DNA of 64,000 nt. It comes from Verticillium longisporum (Eukaryota; Ascomycota; Sordariomycetes; Glomerellales; Plectosphaerellaceae). Under the pieces are notes generated by a model. The model was not told the origin of the DNA, did no database searches, and saw nothing but the letters and a program-made list of their open reading frames with translations. This document shows, in pieces, positions 10,330-19,176 of the stretch. Both the position numbers and the translations under genes were made by a program. The DNA lies in contig JAETXT010000005.1 of assembly GCA_019188255.1 (NCBI GenBank), forward strand, positions 4,092,001 through 4,156,000, written 5' to 3'. How positions within the stretch are numbered: position 1 is the stretch's first letter; each line of letters begins with the position of its first letter.

Positions 10330-11130
10330 ATGGAGCCCGTCATACTATCTATGGAGGTCGACGATGACAATTCTTGGGATAGCTACTACCGACTACGCAT
10401 CGGATCGCAGGTCAAATACCTCGTCATCTCCCCAGGAACATTTGACCGAGACACGTTATCACTACCGCTGCAGTCCTTACCTAAACTCCCGACTGGAGAA
10501 TGGACCATGGCCAAGATCTCACGAGACAAAGCGACTGGTGATTTGAGAACTGGATTCTCCAATCATGTACTGTCTGGGGTCCGTTCTCAATGGCATCCTG
10601 CCAGCGTTGACTGCCTAGAGCTGGAGAGATCCAACCAGCTCACAGCGTCGGCCTTTGAAGTCATCACACCACGTTCGATCCCGGCATTCGATGCCTCATC
10701 ACCCGCTACTATGATCGCTAAGATAGCCCGATTTGAGTGGGAGGTGCCGAGGATTGAACAAGAAACGATAGCTTATCAGCTACTGGAAGGCTCTGGTCTG
10801 GCGCCACGTTTCCTAGCTCACATCCACGAGAATGGACGCATCATGGGGTTTCTACTTGAAAAGCTGAAAGGACGCCATGCTTCCATCCAAGATCTGAGTG
10901 CGTGTGAGGCCGTTCTGAAAAGGTTCCACGAGCGTGGACTGTTACATGGAGATGTGAACCGACACAACTTTATAGTGCAGGAAGATGGGATAAAATTGCT
11001 CGACTTTGAAAATTTCCAGGAGAACGCCAGTCCTGAGTTGATGCAAAAGGAGCTGGAAAATCTAAGTGGTCAACTTGTCGAGGAGTCAGGAAGGGGCGGA
11101 GGCTTCATGCCTTGGGAAGACAGCGACTGA
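10330..11130 (+). CDS. Small protein-kinase-like protein
   Basis: 266 aa from the ATG at 10330. The C-terminal half has kinase-like landmarks: an AKIARFEWEV strand with the presumed ATP-binding Lys, a following Glu (RIEQE), the catalytic-loop-like HGDVNRHNF (HxD...N) and a metal-binding-like LLDFE in place of DFG. The N-terminal half has no recognised fold. This compact type is common in fungal accessory regions and is often mis-annotated. The substrate is unknown and activity is uncertain because DFG is DFE. An alternative model adds exon 10162-10176, removes intron 10177-10269 and gives about 291 aa in frame. The frame is also open upstream from 10270. Confidence 0.72.
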   Translation: MEPVILSMEVDDDNSWDSYYRLRIGSQVKYLVISPGTFDRDTLSLPLQSLPKLPTGEWTMAKISRDKATGDLRTGFSNHVLSGVRSQWHPASVDCLELERSNQLTASAFEVITPRSIPAFDASSPATMIAKIARFEWEVPRIEQETIAYQLLEGSGLAPRFLAHIHENGRIMGFLLEKLKGRHASIQDLSACEAVLKRFHERGLLHGDVNRHNFIVQEDGIKLLDFENFQENASPELMQKELENLSGQLVEESGRGGGFMPWEDSD

Positions 11131-12262
11131 AGGATTGGTTTCACGAAGGTATGAGTCCCTGCAGCCGCACTTGTACCCAAGCCATAGCATATTCACCGCG
11201 AACTGTTCTGATCGGTTCACAGGAATCCCCCTTCTCAGTGCGATCTATCTCCAGTATTCCTGGGAGCATGTTTGTCTAGGATTTATGGAAAGCCGTGGTA
11301 GTTCACGATGCAGGATGCAAGTTGACGATGCTCATTTGTGGCCGGCTCGCAACACATCTATGTGTCAAGCAGAAGCCTCTCTATGGCTCGGCAGATGTGA
11401 TGTGCATACCAATTGCATGCCCAGTTTATCAATTGCTTCATGGCTACTATGTTACTTCGTTTTACGGCATGCGTCCTCGCTTGCTGTCACTTACAAGCAG
11501 GCATCGCCCACTCGACCATGTTCTCAGATTCCATTACCTGCTGAACACTCGATCAGCCTGGAGGCTGCCTGCCAATGGCCGTCCCTGAGAGAAACGTTGT
11601 TGGAAATGACTCATTTCTAGACTGAGAGGTCGATGGGAAAGTTCCTACCTTCTGTGAATCCGTTTCATAATTCATAAGCTACGTTATGTTTTTCTAGGTA
11701 CAAGCCGGCGCATACTCAAGCATAGTTTCTCGGCACGAAAGATTGATAGTCTCAACGCAAATGTCTGGGATGAACCCCAGGCGTGGGGGATTGCATTTCT
11801 AGGCCGATGAGCACCGCCAAACCCCTAGATTGATGCAGGACTAAACCCTCGATCGATATCTGATTTGGTTACGGGTCGAACTGGATGCCCGACACCACAG
11901 TTATTAGTCCAAACGTTGGGCATCAAGCAAGACTTTTGTGGTCCAATCCAACGCAGGACGTCTCGTCCTTGCAACCCAGGATGGGATTTACCATGATCCA
12001 AAAGGGCTCGCCAACACGACTTGGTGTCGCAACAACCGCGAGAACATTGGGCCCCAATACGAGTTCAGCCTTAAAGGTATTAGTAGTGAATCCCACCTTG
12101 AACAATGCTGTTCGACTGTTGAAGCTATTCCGAGCACCATCCTGGCATGCTTCCAGATAGATCCTCGGTTCCAGAGTCTCGAGGAGACCGCTCAACCCTT
12201 GCACTCGCCGGCCAAGGTTTGCCGGCTTGGGCACCTCATTTTCGTCGTTGGTCGCCGATCTG
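11131..12262. other. Intergenic, no gene recognised
   Basis: About 1.1 kb between the kinase-like gene and the 3' end of the bZIP gene. Only short, non-homologous open frames occur on either strand. Confidence 0.5.
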
Positions 12263-13306
12263 TCAGTCAGTTGGTTTAGTGTCTTCCGCGGATGTAGCCG
12301 TTATCGCCGGTAAAATCCTTGATTCCGACAAGGCCGAACTGAGGTTGACAGTCGCCATTGTGCTCGCACCATCGTCACTGACATCGAAGACAATGCCCTG
12401 CTCGCCCCGTATTCGCCGCCAGTAGTTAGTCCCCTCGATCAGTTCTGGACAACCCTGCGTGATCCAGCCCCACTTGCGCAGGAAAGCGGCGCTCGCCTCC
12501 CAGCCTTTGATGTCCCACGATTCGCCCCAGAGGATGAGCGACGGTTTCTCTACGTCTGACCACTTCCTGTCCTCAACATTGAGCAGGTCGGAGCAGAGCT
12601 CATCTTCGTCAATTGCCCCTGAATTGAGACCACGGAGGACGTTGTCGCGAAGTCGCGCCAGAGGGAAGAGGTCGACCCACGGGTGATGTCGCACCGTTCG
12701 CTGGAGGGCCGTCGGACTGAGAGACTCGGGGTGGGAGGGCTGCGAGGACGGCCGATGCCCATCCTGGTAGTTGAAAGGAGAAATGAACTCATCGGCGCAG
12801 AGGCCCTTGACTGGGAAACCCAGGGCTTCGGCATTTCGAGCAAGGCCGTCAAGGACGTTGAGTCGGATGAGGAGCTGTAGTTGGCTGGGGCGAGGGGCAT
12901 TAAGGCTGTAATCCTGGAACGTGTCCAGAATCAAAGCCTGGATGGAAGCCGACTTCCTGGGACAAGGGGGGAGCAGGTGGCCTTGGAAGGGTACCATTTC
13001 ACAATTTTGGCGCGTGTCCGGCAGGGGGGCTTGTGTCGGATGCGACCCAGCAGGCGACGTTGCTGTGCCCGCCGAATCAGAACTTTGAGCACTTCCCTGC
13101 TGATCCTTCATTCTCCTTCCTGTGAGAATAAGGGTGTCTTGTCAGCCGACGGTACGAAAGGATAGTGATCCTGAGGGAGGGCATGACATGTACTAACGGT
13201 AAGCTCTCTGACTTAGACGATTCTGCCGCTTCTTCCTCTCCGCAGGGCTGGTCACTCCTCTCCAGTCGTCCATTGCGACGCGCATCTCGGATAATTCGAG
13301 TACCAT
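12263..13306 (-). CDS. bZIP transcription factor with DUF3425 domain, 2 exons
   Basis: Spliced CDS of 966 nt, 321 aa: exon 1 13306-13198, intron 13197-13120 (78 nt, GTTAGT...CACAG), exon 2 13119-12263. The short first exon supplies the bZIP basic region, AERKKRQNRLSQRAY, which the splice completes as RRRMKDQQ. Without it the long open frame looks like a bare DUF3425 protein. The C-terminal half carries the DUF3425 signature (HHPWVDLFPLARLRDNVLRGL and the SLILWGESWDIKGWEAS region). Family members are nuclear regulators often found beside accessory or secondary-metabolism genes. It is transcribed divergently from the aldo/keto reductase 457 bp away, so control of that gene is a reasonable guess. 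Confidence 0.88.
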
Positions 13307-13763
13307 GGTGTGTCCTAACCTTGCTGGGATTCAGCTCGGCGGCGAAGTATGTTGCTCGGCGCCGTGGTGACGGGATTCAGAACTGCGGATCGGCACTACT
13401 TGTAGTCTCATGCAAGCGGCTTATGGTGCATTAGGGCCCGTTGTGGGACAACCAATTCAACGACCACTTACGTTGATGTCTCTGACTAGCGATTCTGGAG
13501 CTTGTTGTGAAGCTTCAGCTCAAAGGCAAAGCATGGCACATGTTAGTGACCACGAATTCAGACATCTGGCAGCCGCTGAGAATTATTTAAGACACACGAC
13601 GGGCCGGCTCTTTCAATTGTAAATTCGCTCTCTGCTCGTCCAAACATACTCAGAACTCCAGGACAAGGATCCAAGATCAGGTCTCAAACATTATTCCAAA
13701 GCCCACTTAACACCAAGCAACACGGTATTGAAAAGACTGACTCGTAACTGAGAATCAGGCCAA
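13307..13763. promoter_or_regulatory. Divergent promoter of bZIP/DUF3425 gene and aldo/keto reductase
   Basis: The 457 bp between two divergent start codons must hold both promoters. No specific operator was identified. Confidence 0.55.
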
Positions 13764-14942
13764 ATGTCGACCAAAATGCAGTACACCAGGTAGTTTTCCT
13801 CCCTGAACTCCATCATTCCGTTTTCCAAACAAGATGGGTTTGCTCTTGACGAACACCCATTGACCTTAGTTTGCCTACAGACTCGGCAAGTCCGGCCTCA
13901 AGACATCCCGCATCGTCTTCGGTGGCATGAGCTTTGGCGACAAGAACTGGCAGCAATGGATTCGTCCCGAAGAGGAGGGTCTGCCCGTACACAAATACGC
14001 CATCGACCGCGGCATAAACACGTGGGACGTTGCTGACACGTACTCTAACGGCGAATCGGAGAGGATCATCGGAAAGGCCAACAAGAAGTACAAAATTCCC
14101 CGATCAAAGCTTGTTATCATGACCAAGTGCTACATGTATGTCGACGAGGCTGGTGGCGCGGTCAACCCCCTCGCTCCATCACCAACGACGGCGACATTGT
14201 CAACCTTGTCGGACTCTCGAGGAAGCACATCTTCGACGCCGTCGACAAGAGCATTGAGAGGCTCGGAACCTACATCGATGTTCTTCAAATCCACCGCCTC
14301 GATCGCGACGTCGAGCCGGAAGAGATCATGAAGGCGTTGAATGACGTGGTTGAGAGCGGAAAGGTTAGGTACATTGGTGCCAGTACCGTAAGATTCAAAA
14401 GCCTCGAATCCCAATTTCGACCTCGTACTAAGATTCAAATGTAGATGGCCACCTGGGAGTTCCAAAGACTTCAGAACGTTGCCGAAAAGCACGGATGGCA
14501 CAAGTTCATCTCGATGCAGGGCCTGTACAACCTCCTCACCCGCGAGGATGAGCGCGAAATGATTCCCTTCTGCAAGGCAACCGGCGTTGGCCTCATGCCG
14601 TGGTCGCCTCTGAGCGCGGGTATGCTCACTCATGCGTGGACAGACCGATCTGACTCTCGCGAGAAGTCAGACGTCTTTCTCAAGGCACTGTTCCGCGGTC
14701 GCGAGGAAGCTGCCGATGAGGCCATTGTTGGACGTGTGGAAGAGCTTTCTAAGAAGAAAGGAATCAGCATGGCACAGATTGCGATTGCGTGGGTTCTGAG
14801 TAAGGGAACATCTCCCATCTGTGGTCTGGAAAGCAAGGAGCGGATTGACCAGGCCATTGAGGCACTGACGGTTGAATTGACCGAGGATGAGATCAAGTTT
14901 CTGGAAGAACCCTATTTGCCGAAGCCTGCCTTCTTTGCGTAA
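13764..14942 (+). pseudogene. Aldo/keto reductase, 3 exons, with a one-base frameshift
   Basis: Exons 13764-13789, 13881-14387 and 14445-14942; introns 13790-13880 (91 nt) and 14388-14444 (57 nt, GTACTAAG branch). The protein is an NADPH-dependent aldo/keto reductase with Asp58 (WDVADTY), Tyr63, Lys91 (MTKCY) and the LQIHRLD His. Near 14166-14170 the reading must change frame. Adding one C to the CCCCC run joins VNP to RSITNDGDIVNLVGLSRKHIF and yields an uninterrupted 343-aa protein with all downstream frames correct. As written, the frame runs into a Ser/Thr-rich out-of-frame stretch. A GTATGT...CTCGAG intron (14136-14221) would also restore frame but would delete a conserved block. Either a sequence error or a null allele. 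Confidence 0.82.
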
Positions 14943-15752
14943 GGTTCACGTAAAGATTCTTCAACACAAGAGGTTCTCTTGGCAGTTTCATGGCCAATGT
15001 GCACATGAGTGAACGGCTGATACAGGTAGAGAGGAATGGGCTTCCAAAAGATTCGGGGTAACGAGTCATGACCTTCACCACGTCATCTAGTCTCCAAGTA
15101 GCTACGTTCGTACATTAGTATCTTTTAAGCCGACTGATGAGGTCAACGCTATCCTCTGCCGCTGATTTTGCATAGCTTATTAATAAAGAGGATATAAAAG
15201 CTATTCATACCGTTATAGCGAGTACTGATACTACGTTATCTCTAACGATTATCGTATTTATCTACTCTTTTCGAATTCTTTACTCCAAGCATTTAGGAAC
15301 TACCAAGTACAGGCTTAGTGTAGATTAATCGATTTGCGAAATAACGAGATGTTCTGCGAGTAGCTATAATATATGTGGTGGATGTGGTCGTGCCATAGCA
15401 CATGCGCCATAAACGGAGTTTCGTGGAGACAACTAGTATATGTATGCATGTATGGCATGTATGCCAACACGAAGCACAGAGTTAAGGAGTCTGTTGTGTG
15501 GCTAAGCTACTGACTAAGCTAAGTCTATCCGCGGTATCCACCATCTTAATCATCCAGCGCCACAAGGTGGCGCCGGAAGGAACCAGCCATTGGGTTCTAG
15601 CAACAGCGCAAGGCTACTTCAAAACTTCCCCGGAATCCCCGTCGCGACCAACGCCAGCCTTCCCATGAGCATCACCACCGGTCTCCTGCCGCCGACACCA
15701 TCAAAGCACCCTTCGACACCCTCACCAGGCACCACCGTATTCCTCCGCAGCC
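14943..15752. other. Intergenic with AT/TA-rich relic
   Basis: About 0.8 kb between the reductase and the U2AF gene. The stretch at about 15165-15400 is clearly richer in A+T and in TpA steps than its surroundings. No open frame was recognised. Confidence 0.55.
15165..15400. repeat. TpA-rich patch, possible RIP-degraded repeat relic
   Basis: The composition shifts abruptly to many TA dinucleotides with few CA/TG, as left by repeat-induced point mutation in Pezizomycotina. No terminal repeats or coding motifs are visible, so the parent element cannot be named. Confidence 0.4.
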
Positions 15753-16490
15753 ATGGCCAACTTCCTCGCCTCCATTTTCGGCACCGAGCTCGACAAGGTC
15801 AACTGCTCCTTCTACTTCAAGATCGGCGCCTGCCGCCACGGCGCCCGCTGCTCGCGAAAGCTCGTCAAGCCCTTGTACAGCCAGACGATCCTCATGCCGA
15901 ACCTGTATCAGACCCCGGCCTACGACCCCAAGATCCGCATGAACCCGAGCCAGCTGCAGAACCACTTTGACGCCTTTTACGAGGACATTTGGTGCGAGCT
16001 ATGCCAGTACGGAGAGCTCGAGGAGCTCGTCGTCTGCGACAACAATAACGACCGTAAGTTTCATCTTCCCTTTCTTTGGCGACCTGCTTCTCGCAAAGGA
16101 TCTTCTTTCTTGCGGAGTCAATGTGTGTGTGTGATGACCATGCTAACGGGGACCCAAGATCTCATCGGCAACGTCTATGCCCGCTTCAAGTACGAAGACT
16201 CGGCGCAAAAAGCCTGCGACGCGCTCAACTCGCGCTGGTACGCCGCGCGGCCCATCTACGCCGAGCTGTCGCCCGTGACCGACTTTCGCGAGGCCTGCTG
16301 TCGCCTCAACTCGGGCGAGGGCTGCGTCCGCGGCGGTTTCTGCAACTTTATCCACCGCAAGAACCCCTCGGACGAACTCGACCGCGAGCTCGTCCTCAGC
16401 ACCAAGAAATGGCTCAAGGACCGCGGCCGCGACGAGAGGAGCCCCTCGCGCAGCCCGACGCCCGAGCCGACGAGGCGGCGGTTCGCTTGA
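15753..16490 (+). CDS. U2AF23: U2AF small subunit (U2AF35/U2AF23), 2 exons, altered first zinc finger
   Basis: CDS of 633 nt, 210 aa: exons 15753-16053 and 16159-16490; intron 16054-16158 (105 nt) with a TGCTAAC branch. This nuclear splicing factor binds the AG of the 3' splice site and pairs with U2AF65. Visible parts: the N-terminal MANFLASIFGTELDKVNCSF, zinc finger 1 at residues 18-37, the U2AF-homology RRM (about 45-145; ELVVCDNNNDHLIGNVYARF across the splice), zinc finger 2 (CCRLNSGEGCVRGGFCNFIH) and a short RS-like tail. In finger 1 Cys18, Cys27 and Cys33 are present but the fourth ligand, normally His, is Leu37 (CSRKL). The usual Asp/Glu before it is Ala31, and Leu41 replaces a small/polar residue. 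The rest is strongly conserved. Confidence 0.93.
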   Translation: MANFLASIFGTELDKVNCSFYFKIGACRHGARCSRKLVKPLYSQTILMPNLYQTPAYDPKIRMNPSQLQNHFDAFYEDIWCELCQYGELEELVVCDNNNDRKFHLPFLWRPASRKGSSFLRSQCVCVMTMLTGTQDLIGNVYARFKYEDSAQKACDALNSRWYAARPIYAELSPVTDFREACCRLNSGEGCVRGGFCNFIHRKNPSDELDRELVLSTKKWLKDRGRDERSPSRSPTPEPTRRRFA

Positions 16491-17063
16491 GCGGATGAGA
16501 GCAAAGGGAGAACTTGACGAGTTTTCAGGGCGAACCAGTTTGAAAAAATAAATAAAAAAATGGAATTGCTGGATGGGGAGCTGTTGCAGTTCAAAGGGCT
16601 GAGAAGAAAAGGCAGGATGCATTGTATGATACCCCGTCGGGGATGAAGGAGAGGAAGGGAATATGTCATCACGAGAGGGCGTTGGGCGTTTTGGGTCCGC
16701 GAGTGTACGGCAGAACCTTTGCCGAGATGGCCGAAACACGTCGTTCACATGTAGTCAGGACCAGGAATCTGTAACTTTTGAACCCTACGTTGATGCTCAG
16801 CGGATCGTTTTGTATCGACTCCATTAACCCCCTCCCCGTGACGGTGCGCTTATCTACAGAGAGACCCGTACATGCGTGTGTTGTGTCATCATGGTATCCC
16901 TTTTCTAACCAACTGTTGGCCCCGTTCCCGCCCGGATGTCCCGAATGCTTCCCCACCCAAAAGCCAACCTTGTGTTCAAACCATGTGGTGGCCTGCGCTG
17001 ATGTGCAGCTCCCTCACTCGCTGCTTCTCCCGAGGCTGTGAGTCTAGCCATGTAGCGGCCATT
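16491..17063. other. Convergent intergenic region (U2AF / OSBP 3' ends)
   Basis: Shared 3' flank of two convergent genes. It includes an A-rich AATAAATAAAAAAATGG stretch at about 16546-16562 that can serve as a polyadenylation region. No coding signal. Confidence 0.55.
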
Positions 17064-19176
17064 TCACTTCTCCTGCGCATCCTGGAAGTCATCCTCGCTT
17101 GTGTCGGCCCTCTTCAGGTCGGGCACGTTCTTCTTGAGATCACCGACAAAGTCAATCAGCGGCCCATCTGCCGCTGGCTTGCCCGTCTTACTCAGCATGC
17201 CCGTGATATCCTGCGAGTCGTGTCGGGTCGCCTGGGGTGCCGTCGCGGCCGCAGCAGCAGGCTGGGTTGTGGGTGCTGCTGTCTCGGACTGGCTTGAATC
17301 GATGAGATCGTTCTGGGGCGCTGCTGCGGCAGCCGCAGCAGGCGTAGGTTCGGCTGCAGGCGGAGGTGTCGCTGCCCCCGTGGCCTTTGGCTGGGTTTGC
17401 GCGGGCTTGTTCGGTGGGATCTGGTTCTCGGAAGAGGCCTTTTGTCCGGGCAGGATGGGATAGATGGCCAGAACCTGCTCAGCCTGCTTCTCGGGTGTCT
17501 CGCCGTCACTGATGAACGCGTTAGTGTCCTCAAGCTGTGCCGTCATGGTGCCGTAGGACTCACATGTTGGCATTGATGATCCATTCGAGGTCCTCCTCTC
17601 CCTCCTCAGGACCGCCGGGACCACCCTTGACGGGCCTGAAGAGCCTCGGGCGCCATTCGACGCCGTCCCGGTTCCGAATCTCCCGCTCCTCACGCTGCAT
17701 GTCTTCGACCTTGGTTTTCTCGTCGGTGGCGAGTTCGTGATTGCGCTCGCGGACGGCTTGCGCCGTAGCCTGCCAGAGCTTCTGTGACTCGCGCTCATCC
17801 TGTTCCTCGATGGGCCGTACGGACGGGCTGCTTGGTTTAGATGTTTTTGCGTTGAAGAACATCTCCTTGTGGCCAGTCTACTATGCATTAGTATGCTTCA
17901 TACAACGAGTTTGTACGGTCATTACCTTGACGTCCTTGATGAACATCTCATCGCTCCACAGGCCTGAAAGCTCATACAGGACCTCGTCGGTGCTCTCCCG
18001 TTTGATGAAGCCGCCAATGGCGTTGTAGTTACCGCCGACCCAGCCTTTAGTCTTAAACTCAATGTCGGCCACAAGGTCGAGCTCGGGGCAGCGCACGAAG
18101 CTGTGGTCGCCGAGCTCATACTTCATCTTGCCGAACAGAATGCCGCGGGCGTACATGTTGGGCTGTGTCAGCATGCTAAATGCACAGTCAGCGTTTGATC
18201 CAACCAGCAGAGCCCAAACCGAGGGAGTACGCACTACCGCTCGCCCTTGGCCTTGTCCTTGCCCCTGTTCAGGAAGGTCAGGGTAACGGTGCCTTCCATC
18301 AGACTGGCGGCCGAGTTGCCGAGGAACTTGCTGCGAGGCTTCAGGCAGCCATCGACGCGGATGTGGTGGTCGGGGATCATGTAGAAGTAGCTCGACTTGG
18401 GCGGGTGATGGGAGGTTTGTTCGGCAATGTAGTAGGCACGCGTGCTGTCTGGCAGATCCCAGTAGCAGCTGAAGACTTCGCCAATGATGGGGTTGAGGGG
18501 TTTCTTGACACCTCTATAAGCCACGTTAGCGATTTGTTTCGTATAGTTTGAACGTTGTTGACCGCGGGGTTGGACTGACGGAGGTCGGATGTGCCAGCCG
18601 CTGAGGTAGAACTTGACAACGGAGGCAAATCGCTGCGTGGGATCGTCGATCTCGGGTATGGGAAGGAGCATTTCGGGGTGGCACATGAAGCTGGAGGATT
18701 GTCAGCATGGCCCATCGGCGAGACAACATGGCCAGAGGCTGGTTTCAGAGATGGAGGGGTTCTGACTTGGTGATTCTCTCAAGCATGCTGCGAGGCTCCA
18801 GGATGAAGGTAGGCAAGACTACTCGACTGAGATCGGCGCCCGGCCGGAGCTGGGAAATAATGTGAGTGAGCACTGCATGGCAAAAGCAAATGTCAGTTTC
18901 GAGTTCATGGGATCTGGCGCGTCGCGGGGTATAGCTTCGAGTCGCATTGCATTATTGATCGTCGCGTCGCATCGAACCGCATCGCGGGGCAGCTGGTCGC
19001 GCAGTGTATATATTTTTCTCTCTCTCTAAAGGATGGGAAGGGACCAGAGTTGAGGGGTACGCACCGTTGCCCTGATCAGGCTCGACAACAAGGGTGTCAT
19101 CATCTTCGCCTGGCTTGGCGTCGGCGGCCGCATGGTTCGAGCCGTTGCTCGCTGCTGGTGCAAGCCAGTTTAGCAT
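17064..19176 (-). CDS. Oxysterol-binding protein (OSBP/Kes1-type), 7 exons
   Basis: Spliced CDS of 1614 nt, 537 aa. Exons (minus): 19176-19065, 18872-18767, 18690-18580, 18513-18238, 18175-17926, 17877-17564, 17508-17064. The introns are 192, 76, 66, 62, 48 and 55 nt, all GT-AG. This cytosolic lipid-transfer protein exchanges sterol or phosphoinositide between membranes. The lid precedes [14 protein letters not shown]; the core has [12 protein letters not shown], the family signature EQTSHHPP, and [18 protein letters not shown]. There is no PH domain or FFAT motif, as in short Kes1-like members. The C-terminal about 110 residues are an Ala/Pro/Gln-rich low-complexity extension ending in an acidic [13 protein letters not shown]. 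Intron 1 is the longest and lies right after the N-terminal leader. Confidence 0.93.

Noticed and set aside
11066..11620. 184-aa frame after the kinase-like gene
   Set aside because: Overlaps the end of the kinase-like gene in another frame and has no motif; coding signal weak.
6200..15500. Secondary-metabolite cluster
   Set aside because: No polyketide synthase, peptide synthetase, terpene cyclase or P450 was found; only tailoring-type and regulatory genes.
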